A stretch of 8,830 bases of DNA from positions 1 to 8,830 of the forward strand of contig CALVUB010000029.1 in assembly GCA_944363385.1 (NCBI GenBank), in the 5' to 3' direction. This document shows positions 1 to 6,725 of this stretch, piece after piece. Position 1 is the stretch's first letter. Each line of letters starts with the position of its first letter. A model generated the notes under the pieces. It was not told the DNA's origin and did no database searches. It was given only the letters and a program-made list of their open reading frames with translations. Source of the DNA: an uncultured Clostridia bacterium (lineage in GTDB: Bacteria > Bacillota > Clostridia > Christensenellales > UBA1242). The position numbers and the translations under genes are program-made.

Positions 1-684
1 TTTATTGTGGGCAAAAAGGTCTCACAAAATCTTACTCAGGCATACATGGAGTATTTGCGCTATGTTGGCGAGGTTGAAGAAGAGATTGTAAAAGATGCAA
101 CTGAGATTATTGCCAACCAAAAAGATGTGTCAAACAGAATTTTCACCTATGAAGCACTTGCAAAAAGCGATATCGCAAATTTCACCATTGGTTACATGAC
201 AAGTTGTTGTGCAAGACTTTATGGCGCTGGCGCTGGAGCTATGCGAGGAGCAATTATTGACCCAGACATGCAACCACTTATTGTGCGCAATCATAAAGGA
301 GAAATTGTTGCCTACTCAATTTTGTATATCAATCGCGAGAAAGGTTATGCAGTTCTAAACGATATTGAAGTTAATAGGGAGTATTTGGGTGAGGAAGAAA
401 GTCTAGAAATTATATACCAAAAAATGAGACAAAATGCAATTGAAAACATCAAGGCTTACAATATGAGCGCTGAAATTCCAATTGATTTTATCAACTGTGG
501 TTTAAGTCCAAACTGGAGCGCGGTGAATGATTATATAACAAAAAATCCAAAAAGCACAATCCTTTATGCACCAGATTTCAATAATTACAAATATGCTGGC
601 AGTGGAAGCTGGGCTGGAGATTGGCATAGAGCGCAATACACCATTTGGCAAAGAAATGAAAATGAGGAGGGAAGAAGTGAATAG
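1..684 (+). CDS. Unrecognised protein, C-terminal part (5' end probably outside the window)
   Basis: The reading frame is open to the left edge. The first possible start, GTG at 7, has no room for a visible ribosome site, so the gene probably begins outside the window. Numbered from that GTG, at least 225 residues are present. Residues 1-58 look helical and charged. A compact core follows: TIGYMTSCCARL at 60-71, the Gly/Ala segment YGAGAGAMRGA at 72-82, then strand-rich GEIVAYSILYI at 98-108 and AVLNDIEVN at 115-123, and a helix around 130-152. The order of strands around a Gly/Ala turn and a late helix recalls GNAT acetyltransferases, but no acetyl-CoA loop can be assigned. There is no signal peptide or membrane segment in the visible part. 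The TAG stop overlaps the next gene by 8 bases, so the two are probably translationally coupled. I do not recognise the family. Confidence 0.75.
   Translation, partial: FIVGKKVSQNLTQAYMEYLRYVGEVEEEIVKDATEIIANQKDVSNRIFTYEALAKSDIANFTIGYMTSCCARLYGAGAGAMRGAIIDPDMQPLIVRNHKGEIVAYSILYINREKGYAVLNDIEVNREYLGEEESLEIIYQKMRQNAIENIKAYNMSAEIPIDFINCGLSPNWSAVNDYITKNPKSTILYAPDFNNYKYAGSGSWAGDWHRAQYTIWQRNENEEGRSE
665..670 (+). promoter_or_regulatory. Shine-Dalgarno AGGAGG setting the GTG start at 677
   Basis: AGGAGG with a six-base spacer to GTG 677. It lies inside the 3' end of the preceding coding region. It makes the upstream in-frame ATGs at 656 and 662, which lie before it, unlikely starts. Confidence 0.75.
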
Positions 685-910
685 AGAAGAAATCATCAAA
701 GAACATATTGAAATCAGTGTAGAACTGGACAAGATTATGGACAGGCTTGAAGAGCTTAAACAGGAGAAGGCAAACATTCTCAACGGAAAATATGAAGGCA
801 TTGAGTTTGTAAAGGCAATGCAAAAAAGTATGGAAGATTATGACAACCTTTTGCTTGAAATGAAAGCGCTTAAAAAAAAGTCGGATAAACTTAAAAAACT
901 TACAAATTAA
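677..910 (+). CDS. Small coiled-coil protein, 77 residues, GTG start
   Basis: The frame could be opened further upstream (ATG at 656 or 662), but a textbook AGGAGG at 665-670 sits six bases before GTG 677, so GTG is the likely start. The product is highly charged and almost wholly helix-forming. Heptad-like spacing of I/L/M runs through residues 6-33 (e.g. LDKIMDRLEELKQEKANIL at 17-35) and again at 45-74, with a short break NGKYEG at 36-41, suggesting a helical hairpin or coiled-coil dimer. It has no cysteine, membrane segment or signal peptide. It overlaps the upstream gene by 8 bases in another frame and is followed 12 bases later by a terminator, so it is the last gene of that operon and probably a partner or accessory of the upstream protein. 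The function is unknown. Confidence 0.7.
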   Translation: MNREEIIKEHIEISVELDKIMDRLEELKQEKANILNGKYEGIEFVKAMQKSMEDYDNLLLEMKALKKKSDKLKKLTN

Positions 911-922
911 AGAAAAACACGC

Positions 923-950
923 AAAAATCACTATTTTTATAGTGATTTTT
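923..950. terminator. Bidirectional intrinsic terminator between convergent operons
   Basis: A perfect 12-bp stem (923-934 with 939-950) closes a TTTT loop. The arms begin with AAAAA and end with TTTTT, so a U-tract is present in both directions. On the plus strand T-rich sequence continues to 960. It lies 12 bases after the small coiled-coil gene and about 100 bases beyond the spmB stop on the other strand, so it can serve both. Confidence 0.85.
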
Positions 951-1051
951 TGTATTTTTTCCATAATTTTTAGATAATTTTAAATATTTTTTCATTATTT
1001 TTTTGTTTTATTTTATTCTCTTTATTTTCAAGGCAAAAAATTGTTTTATTC

Positions 1052-1558
1052 TTACATTATTCGGCATAAAAGGCAGGCAAGAATCGAACCGACTGTGGAG
1101 CAGACAAGCGCAACAGGAATGGCATACAAAAGTTTTTTCACTTTTGTCTGCGACATATATATCGTTGTCACATAAAAAATTGTTTCACTACAGCCGAGGA
1201 TTACGCATGCGCAACGAGATATATAGCTGTCAGCGCCATAGGTCAAAAGCACATCATTAAGAAGTGCATAACTGCCAGAGCCAGTGAACGGACGCAAAAG
1301 AACAAGCTCTATCAGCTCGGTCGGAATGCCAAGAAGGTTGAAAATTGGCGCGGTCAAATCAGCAAGAATGGCAGTTATTCCGCTAGAGCGTAGAAGTGCA
1401 ACAGCAATCATTATGGCGGTGATATATGGAAAGATATCAACCACAAGCGGAATTGATTTTTTTGCACCTTTTATAAAGGTGTCATAACAATTCACCTTTT
1501 TAAAGTGGGCATAGACAAAGATAAAAACAAAAAGCAGAGGAAGGATGTAAGCGCTCAA
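1052..1558 (-). CDS. spmB: Spore maturation protein B
   Basis: This 168-residue membrane protein is close to the usual SpmB length (about 175). Hydrophobic segments lie near 3-19, 38-56, 116-134 and 144-165. Family hallmarks are RPFTGSGS at 89-96, YGADSYISR at 107-115 and GCSETIFYV at 122-130, corresponding to the conserved nucleoside-recognition/Gate-type domain. In Bacillus, SpmA and SpmB are needed for proper dehydration of the spore core; the transported substrate, if any, is not established. The start is TTG at 1558-1556, chosen because AAGGAGG (1573-1567) sits eight bases upstream. The start overlaps the spmA stop as TTGA, which implies coupled translation. Identity is confident, and its presence argues for a spore-forming host. 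Confidence 0.92.
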   Translation of the reverse strand: MSAYILPLLFVFIFVYAHFKKVNCYDTFIKGAKKSIPLVVDIFPYITAIMIAVALLRSSGITAILADLTAPIFNLLGIPTELIELVLLRPFTGSGSYALLNDVLLTYGADSYISRCACVILGCSETIFYVTTIYMSQTKVKKLLYAIPVALVCSTVGSILACLLCRIM

Positions 1559-2127
1559 TTTTTCTTCCTCCTTTCAAAGATTTTTGCGCACAACTTGACA
1601 AGCATAATCGCCAAAATTGTGGTGCAAATGGTGGTTAAGAGAGTTGGCAAAATAATGTCTGCAGGTGAGGTTGAACCTGCCGTTTGACGAAGACCTATCA
1701 CGGTGCTTGGCAAAAGCTGAATAGAGGTGGCATTTATCACAATCAGCATAATCATCGGAGTGGAGGCAACTGGCGAGCCTGTGTCCATTTGCTTCATCGC
1801 CTTTATTGCAAGTGGAGTTGAAGCGTTACCCAGTCCAAGCATATTGGCAGAGATGTTCATGGCAATCAGTTTTTCAGTCACGGGGTCTTTAACAGCAAAA
1901 ACTTTTTTGATGAACGGTCGTAAAAGACGAGCCAGTTTTTCACTCAAGCCACTTGCTTCCACAAGTTCTAAAATGCCAAGCCAAACTGCGTAAACCGCGC
2001 AAAGCTGGATTGCAAGCTGGAGTGACTGGGCAGAGGCGTCAAGCATCTGGCTTAAAACTGAGCCAGGGTCTGACCAAAGCAAAAAACAAATGGAGGCAAT
2101 CATCATTATAGTCCAAATGCGGTTCAT
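1555..2127 (-). CDS. spmA: Spore maturation protein A
   Basis: 190 residues, matching the usual SpmA length. The N-terminus MNRIW matches how the family starts. Membrane segments lie near 2-18, 38-57, 122-139 and 158-180. Signature segments are NMLGLGNASTPLAIKAM at 95-111 and NATSIQLLPSTVIGLR at 132-147, followed by a short basic tail (FERRKKN). Established role: a sporulation membrane protein acting with SpmB in spore core dehydration and heat resistance. It is the first gene of a two-gene minus-strand operon and overlaps spmB by 4 bases (TTGA). No clear Shine-Dalgarno precedes ATG 2127, and the 32 bases before it are A/T only apart from a few positions. I could not assign a sigma-E or sigma-G promoter with confidence. 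Confidence 0.93.
   Translation of the reverse strand: MNRIWTIMMIASICFLLWSDPGSVLSQMLDASAQSLQLAIQLCAVYAVWLGILELVEASGLSEKLARLLRPFIKKVFAVKDPVTEKLIAMNISANMLGLGNASTPLAIKAMKQMDTGSPVASTPMIMLIVINATSIQLLPSTVIGLRQTAGSTSPADIILPTLLTTICTTILAIMLVKLCAKIFERRKKN
1567..1573 (-). promoter_or_regulatory. Shine-Dalgarno AAGGAGG for the TTG start of spmB
   Basis: On the minus strand AAGGAGG precedes TTG 1558 by eight bases, inside the last codons of spmA. The strong site supports a TTG start and an equimolar SpmA/SpmB supply by coupling. Confidence 0.75.
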
Positions 2128-2289
2128 GCTATTTATATATTCTTAAAAAAATTCAATTATGTAAAGCGCTTAAAAAGTCAAAACCTTAACAAACGGCTTT
2201 AAAAAAGTTCTAAAAAACCTTTTAAAAAGGGCTTAAAAAAGCAAAAATCTTTAAAAACAGCCAAAAATCCAAAAGGAAGATAAGGACGA

Positions 2290-2318
2290 TTGACATTTTT
2301 TGCGTTTAAGGTTAAAAT
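2290..2318 (+). promoter_or_regulatory. Sigma-A type promoter of tatD-rsmA
   Basis: The -35 hexamer TTGACA (2290-2295) is perfect, followed by a 17-base spacer and -10 TAAAAT (2313-2318). Transcription would start near 2325. A ribosome site AAAGGAAG (2326-2333) follows immediately, six bases before ATG 2340, so the leader is only about 15 bases. Confidence 0.85.
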
Positions 2319-2339
2319 CAATAGCAAAGGAAGAAATAT

Positions 2340-3113
2340 ATGTTTATAGACACCCATTGTCATCTTACTGATAAGCAGTTTCAAAAGGATATTGAAAAAG
2401 TTTTGGCTTTCTCTGAGCAACTTGGAGTAAAATTTTTTGTAACCTCTGGCTTTGATCTTGACTCTTCAATTAAAGCGGTGGAGTTTGCCTCTCTTCATAA
2501 AAATGTTTTTGCCACGATTGGAATTTATCCAGAACATGCTTGCCTTGCAGACGAAAAAACTTTTGCCAAGCTTGAAGAACTTGCAAAAAACAAAAAGGTG
2601 GTGGGGATTGGCGAAATTGGGTTGCAGTTTACCGATAAAGCGCCTGCAAAAGAAGTTCAAATAAAAGTTTTTGAAAGGCAGATTGACCTTGCATTTGACC
2701 TTCAAAAACCAATTGTAATTCATTGTCGCGAGGCTATGGGCATTTGCCTTGAAACGCTTGAAAAAAAGCGAGACAAGCTTGTCTATGGCGGAACAATGCA
2801 CTGCTTTAGCGGAAGCCGAGAAAGCGCGTTGAGGGTTTTAAAACTTGGTCTGAACATTTCGGTGGGCGGAGTGTCAACCTTCAAGAATGCGACAAATTTA
2901 AAAGAGGCGTTATCTAATGTTCCGCTTGAGAGGATTGTGCTTGAAACCGATTGCCCATATCTTGCTCCACATCCTTATAGAGGGCAACGCAACAGTCCTG
3001 CCTTTTTGCCAACCATTGCTGAGAATTTGGCAAAAATTTTGGGCAAAGATGCGTCTGAGGTGGAAAAGGTGACAAGTCAGAATGCGTTAAAGTTGTTTGG
3101 GTTGGAGGGATAG
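2340..3113 (+). CDS. tatD: TatD family metal-dependent hydrolase / DNase
   Basis: 257 residues, the standard size of the family, a TIM-barrel amidohydrolase-type metal enzyme with 3'-5' exonuclease or deoxyribonuclease activity in characterised members; cytoplasmic. All six expected metal ligands are visible: H6 and H8 (DTHCHL), E92 (GEIGL), H128 (IHCRE), H154 (MHCFSG) and D204 (ETDCPYL). The C-terminal signature HPYRGQRNSPAFL at 211-223 is present. Two usually conserved spots differ: the common GVHPH segment is GIYPEH (61-66), and the Asp after GEIGL is Gln96. The start is ATG 2340 behind AAAGGAAG. The gene heads an operon with rsmA, a neighbour pair common in Firmicutes, and its stop TAG directly abuts the rsmA ATG. 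Confidence 0.93.
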   Translation: MFIDTHCHLTDKQFQKDIEKVLAFSEQLGVKFFVTSGFDLDSSIKAVEFASLHKNVFATIGIYPEHACLADEKTFAKLEELAKNKKVVGIGEIGLQFTDKAPAKEVQIKVFERQIDLAFDLQKPIVIHCREAMGICLETLEKKRDKLVYGGTMHCFSGSRESALRVLKLGLNISVGGVSTFKNATNLKEALSNVPLERIVLETDCPYLAPHPYRGQRNSPAFLPTIAENLAKILGKDASEVEKVTSQNALKLFGLEG

Positions 3114-3887
3114 ATGGAACATAAATTTAAAAAGCAATTTGGTCAAAATTTTTTGACTGACACAAATCTTTTAAGAGCCATCGTCTCTGACGGCGAAATC
3201 ACAAAGGAAGACGAGGTGCTTGAGATTGGCGCAGGTGCTGGTGCTCTTACAAAAGTCTTGGACGAGAGGGCAAAAAAGGTTGTTTCCTACGAAATTGACA
3301 CCTCGCTTGAAAGTGGGCTTCTTTCGCTGGGGCTTAAAAACACAAAATTTGTTTTTGCCGATGCTTTGAAAGAACCGCTTGAAAAAATTGAAGAAAACTT
3401 TGAAGGGCAGTATAAAGTTGTGGCAAATTTGCCTTACTATATCACAACACCGCTGATTTTTAAGTTTTTGACCTACTCTCGCGCAACAAGTTTGACCATA
3501 ATGGTGCAAAAAGAGGTGGCAGAGCGGATTATTGCAAGTTCTGGTGGAAAAGATTATGGCGTGCTGAGCGTGATGTGCCAGTTTTATGCAGAAGCCAAAA
3601 TCACAAGACGGGTGAATAGAGCCATGTTCTATCCCGTTCCAAAGGTGGACTCGGCTGTGGTAAGGCTTACCAAAAAACCTTTACCACAAGGCGTTGACGC
3701 ACAAAAGTTTGAAGCCTTTGTCAAAAAGTGCTTTTCAATGCGCAGAAAAACCTTGGCAAACAATTTGGTTGGCTATCAAGGCTATAGCAAGGCAGAAATT
3801 GAAAATTTACTTGCCGATTTTGACCTAAAAATTCGGCCAGAAAACCTTTCGCTTGAACAGTTTTTGCATCTATTTAAAAAAATTTGA
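3114..3887 (+). CDS. rsmA: 16S rRNA (adenine1518-N6/adenine1519-N6)-dimethyltransferase
   Basis: 257 residues, slightly shorter than typical RsmA/KsgA (about 270-290). It uses S-adenosylmethionine to dimethylate two adjacent adenines in the 3' helix 45 loop of 16S rRNA during small-subunit assembly. Visible motifs: FGQNFL at 9-14, SAM-binding EIGAGAGALT at 37-46, acidic E60 at the end of the second strand (VSYEID), D83 (FADAL), catalytic motif IV NLPYY at 105-109, and the C-terminal FYPVPKVDSAV (172-182) and FSMRRKTLANNL (207-218). ATG 3114 follows the tatD stop with no gap, and GGAGG (3104-3108) lies inside the tatD end, so translation is coupled. The loss of kasugamycin sensitivity seen in ksgA mutants is a property of the family. 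Confidence 0.95.
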   Translation: MEHKFKKQFGQNFLTDTNLLRAIVSDGEITKEDEVLEIGAGAGALTKVLDERAKKVVSYEIDTSLESGLLSLGLKNTKFVFADALKEPLEKIEENFEGQYKVVANLPYYITTPLIFKFLTYSRATSLTIMVQKEVAERIIASSGGKDYGVLSVMCQFYAEAKITRRVNRAMFYPVPKVDSAVVRLTKKPLPQGVDAQKFEAFVKKCFSMRRKTLANNLVGYQGYSKAEIENLLADFDLKIRPENLSLEQFLHLFKKI

Positions 3888-3889
3888 CC

Positions 3890-3939
3890 AATTACAAAAT
3901 TTTTTATGCAAAATATTGTTGATATTTGTAATTTTTTTT
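3890..3939 (+). terminator. Probable terminator of tatD-rsmA, overlapping the next promoter
   Basis: Arms 3890-3898 (AATTACAAA) and 3925-3933 (TTTGTAATT) are perfectly complementary over 9 bp around a 26-base A/T-rich loop, and T residues continue to 3939. It begins three bases after the rsmA stop. The stem is weak (two G-C pairs) and the loop is long, so termination may be only partial. The right arm lies between the -35 and -10 of the next promoter. Confidence 0.45.
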
Positions 3940-3947
3940 GGTATAAT
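3919..3947 (+). promoter_or_regulatory. Sigma-A type promoter of the VirB6-like gene
   Basis: TTGATA (3919-3924), a 17-base spacer and a perfect TATAAT (3942-3947). Transcription would start near 3954, giving a leader of about 28 bases containing AAGGGGG (3968-3974) seven bases before GTG 3982. A near-consensus promoter implies expression in growing cells rather than silence. Confidence 0.85.
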
Positions 3948-3981
3948 GTAGACAATAAAAGAAATTTAAGGGGGAAAGTTA

Positions 3982-6648
3982 GTGAACGCAATTTCAATGC
4001 TTGGCGATTTAGGTTGGTGGGAAGGCATAGTTACTATAGTTGACGCTATTCCAAAACTTGTTTATCTGCTTTATACCTGTGTTGCAAGTGCAGTTGACGC
4101 AATGCAACTTTTGGTGCGAAGGATTTGCGGACTTGACCTATATTTCAACAATCAAGGGCAGGTGATAAGAGATCAAGACCCTTTAACGGAGTTTATCAAC
4201 GGTATTTTGGGCATTGGTGACACAGCAGGTGCTATGCAAGCACTCAACACCACCTTTTGGTCACTCACCATTTTTGCGCTTATCTTGCTTTCACTGACCT
4301 CAATTGTTGCAATCATCAAATCACACTATAACGAAGATGTGGGCAAAACCAGTCCTGCAAAAATTTTGTATGGTGCATTCAAATCAATCCTTACATTCTT
4401 CATTGTTCCAGCAGCGGTTGTGATTGGGCTTCAGCTTTCAGGTCTTCTTCTCAGAACGCTTGATGACATCACCGCAGGCACGGCAGACGCCGAAACAGTT
4501 TCAGGGATATATGGCTCTAACAATTTAACAAAACTTAAACCTTATGTTTCAAATTCTGATGATGATGGATTTTCAAGTTATTCAGGTTACGATATGTTTG
4601 GCTGGGGTCAACCTGCCACCAATTCACCAATCTCAGGGCAACTTTTCAAAGCGGCAGCTTACAATTGCAACAGGTTTAGAGCAGAAGGCTATACTCTTGA
4701 CAACATAAATGGAGATGGACCAAGCATGTCAATGGGTGGTTTGTTTGGTCAAGGACCAAGCTATGAGGCAGCTGCAGACAAAATGGAATATGTGGCATAT
4801 CAAGTTGACTATGCATTCATAAACAATTTGCAACTTTCATCGTCATATGATTACAATACATTGAAAGCAAACGCAAACGATACAGAAAATGGTGCAAGAA
4901 TACGGCATTTGGAGTTTGCTTTTGATCGAAGCTTGGATTCATTCAGCAAATATGATATCGCTTTTGTTTGGGTATATTACGACCTTTGGAATTTCAACTT
5001 TATTGTTGGGTTTGCTGGTGCAGTTTCCGCTTTTGGAATTATGATTTCAATCATCATCGGACTGATGATGAGGCTTATCAAAAGCGCAGCAATGTTCCTT
5101 ATCTATCCGCCACTTTTGGGCTTGGCTCCAATGGATGATTTCAAAGCCTTCAAAAGCTGGTCAAATGAGTTTATCAAACAAATCTTGTCAGCTTTTGGTG
5201 CTATTGTTGGACTAAACTTGCTCTTCCTTATATTGCCTTATGTTCAACAAGTTTCATTCTTCAACCATAGCCTGCTTGATGCAATCGTAAATTGTGTGTT
5301 CTTGATTACCGGCCTCATCATGGCAAAAGACTTTATTTCAATGGTGGCTGGCTTTGTTGGTGGAGGCGATGTCTTCTCAACAGGTGACGGCGCAAAAGGT
5401 CAAGTTGCCAAAACCATGGCTTCAGGTGTGAAAAAAGCAGTCGGCGCCGGCGCAGCGGTTACTGCTGTAGGTTTGGCTCCAGCTATGCTTGCTACAAGAA
5501 TTGGACTAAGACAGCATGCTAAGAAAAAAATTTCAGATATTAACGATGCAAAAAGTGCCATTAGCGACTATGAAAAGAGGATCGCTGATTATGATGCTGA
5601 TAACAATGTTTGGAAAACAGATTCAGATCTTGTAAAAAGACAAATGATGAAGAAAAAAGGTATGTCTCAGAAAGATGCAGACGCCGAATATGAAAGAGAA
5701 GAAAGTTATTGGAAAGGCATCGATCCATCGCTTAAGGGCAAAGACTTAGACAAAAAAGTTGGAGAAAATTTAGCTAGAATGCATGGTTTAAGTATGTCAA
5801 AAGATGAATACATTGCGGACTCAAAAAAGGACATGGAAGCTGCTGTCAAAAATGCTAGAGGAAAAACCCGAACTAAGTTTCAAGATTGGGCAAAAAACAA
5901 AAGCACAACTGGCAAAACAAAGGCTTCAAGATGGTTGGGTGGAAAGTTATCAAAAGGTAGAGCAGCCGATCTTGCTGATATGGCTTCAGAAGAAGGAAGA
6001 AAATCACTTTCAGAAGACCTTTTAGGAGTAGCTCACAAGAGAGCTGAAAGAAATTATCTTAATGATGATGGAAGCAGTGATGGAAAGGCTATAAGAGCAA
6101 TGCTTGGGAACTGGGCAGCGCAGTCACTCAGCCCGTCAAAGATATTTGCCAAAGATGTTTCTGCAAGTTTGAATGTTGACAAACTTGCTGGACAATTTAA
6201 AACACTATCTCTTCAGGTTCTTGGTAAAGACGAACATGGAAATGATGCTATCAAGTCGAAACACTTTGACCCAAGCGCTTACAAGGAACAAGAGTCTGCT
6301 CGTGGCAAATTTGAAAATGAAGCAACAAAACTCGGTTATTCAAAAGGTTCTGATGAATTTAAGAAATATATTGATGGCAGAATGGCTGACTACAACCGTC
6401 AACTTGCGCAAAATGCTGGAAAAGAAATGGCACGAGTTTTCAGAGACAGCTTTGGTTCAATTTTCTCTGGTTCAAATCGTGGATCTGGCGCTCCAAATTA
6501 TGCTGGAGAAAAATTGCAGAAAGAACAACTTAAAGCCACTCAAACTCAGACTGAAGCTACTAAGAAGCAAGGTGAAAAAATCGAGAAACTTATTCAAGCA
6601 ATTGAAAGTTTTATTAAGCCGTCTGGTGGCGGAAGTGGAACTTCATAA
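3982..6648 (+). CDS. VirB6/TrbL-like conjugation channel membrane protein with long cytoplasmic tail
   Basis: 888 residues in three parts. The membrane domain (about 15-465) has hydrophobic segments near 18-45, 91-112, 135-158, 327-362, 365-384, 400-421 and 430-457. A polar, Gly/Tyr/Asp-rich stretch of about 165 residues (159-325) separates the third and fourth. The core YPPLLGLAPMDDFKAFKSW (375-393) followed by FIKQILSAFGAIVGLNLLF (397-415) is the pattern I associate with polytopic VirB6/TrbL-like proteins of Gram-positive and mycoplasma conjugative elements (the Mbov_0396-type ICE transmembrane family). These form the inner-membrane channel of type IV secretion. After GDGAKGQVAKTM (468-479) and an Ala/Gly-rich segment (485-507) comes a charged tail of about 380 residues, ending in a heptad-like helix (843-878) and a Gly/Ser end. 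GTG is chosen because AAGGGGG lies seven bases upstream. It is transcribed alone, between rsmA and engB. Family call moderately sure; a role in DNA transfer is inference. Confidence 0.72.
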   Translation: MNAISMLGDLGWWEGIVTIVDAIPKLVYLLYTCVASAVDAMQLLVRRICGLDLYFNNQGQVIRDQDPLTEFINGILGIGDTAGAMQALNTTFWSLTIFALILLSLTSIVAIIKSHYNEDVGKTSPAKILYGAFKSILTFFIVPAAVVIGLQLSGLLLRTLDDITAGTADAETVSGIYGSNNLTKLKPYVSNSDDDGFSSYSGYDMFGWGQPATNSPISGQLFKAAAYNCNRFRAEGYTLDNINGDGPSMSMGGLFGQGPSYEAAADKMEYVAYQVDYAFINNLQLSSSYDYNTLKANANDTENGARIRHLEFAFDRSLDSFSKYDIAFVWVYYDLWNFNFIVGFAGAVSAFGIMISIIIGLMMRLIKSAAMFLIYPPLLGLAPMDDFKAFKSWSNEFIKQILSAFGAIVGLNLLFLILPYVQQVSFFNHSLLDAIVNCVFLITGLIMAKDFISMVAGFVGGGDVFSTGDGAKGQVAKTMASGVKKAVGAGAAVTAVGLAPAMLATRIGLRQHAKKKISDINDAKSAISDYEKRIADYDADNNVWKTDSDLVKRQMMKKKGMSQKDADAEYEREESYWKGIDPSLKGKDLDKKVGENLARMHGLSMSKDEYIADSKKDMEAAVKNARGKTRTKFQDWAKNKSTTGKTKASRWLGGKLSKGRAADLADMASEEGRKSLSEDLLGVAHKRAERNYLNDDGSSDGKAIRAMLGNWAAQSLSPSKIFAKDVSASLNVDKLAGQFKTLSLQVLGKDEHGNDAIKSKHFDPSAYKEQESARGKFENEATKLGYSKGSDEFKKYIDGRMADYNRQLAQNAGKEMARVFRDSFGSIFSGSNRGSGAPNYAGEKLQKEQLKATQTQTEATKKQGEKIEKLIQAIESFIKPSGGGSGTS

Positions 6649-6654
6649 CCTTAC

Positions 6655-6688
6655 AAAAACATCAAAGTTTAAACTTTGGTGTTTTTTT
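6655..6688 (+). terminator. Intrinsic terminator of the VirB6-like gene
   Basis: A near-perfect inverted repeat: 6655-6670 pairs with 6671-6686 with one G-U pair, the central bases forming the loop, followed by a T run to 6688. It starts six bases after the TAA stop and separates this gene from engB. Confidence 0.88.
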
Positions 6689-6689
6689 G

Positions 6690-6719
6690 TTGCATTTGCG
6701 CCTTGAAATCTGCTAAAAT
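6690..6719 (+). promoter_or_regulatory. Extended -10 promoter of engB; predicted leaderless transcript
   Basis: TTGCAT (6690-6695), an 18-base spacer ending in TGC, then TAAAAT (6714-6719), i.e. an extended -10. Transcription would start about seven bases after the -10, at or next to the A of ATG 6726. No Shine-Dalgarno-like sequence lies between the -10 and the start codon. Confidence 0.7.
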
Positions 6720-6725
6720 GGTGTT

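Noticed and set aside
566..676. Upstream extension of the small coiled-coil gene
   Set aside because: It lies inside the previous gene, and the AGGAGG at 665-670 points to GTG 677.
2160..2176. Palindrome AAAGCGCTT, resembling a CcpA/LacI-type operator core, between spmA and tatD
   Set aside because: Only the centre fits; the outer TG and CA positions of a catabolite-response element are missing.
2128..2185. Possible promoter for spmA (TTGACT or TTGAAT with AT-rich -10 candidates)
   Set aside because: Spacers of 13-14 bases do not suit sigma-A, and no sigma-E or sigma-G pattern fits well.
2218..2230. Small hairpin CCTTTTAAAAAGG with T-run on the minus strand
   Set aside because: Five weak pairs, and no minus-strand gene ends there; better explained by A/T richness.
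2199..2420. Minus-strand 73-codon frame across the tatD promoter
   Set aside because: Phe/Leu-rich translation of A-rich sequence, overlapping a clear promoter and the start of tatD.
6173..6706. 177-codon plus-strand frame inside the VirB6-like gene
   Set aside because: Out-of-frame shadow of Lys/Glu-rich sequence; no ribosome site, and it runs through the terminator hairpin.
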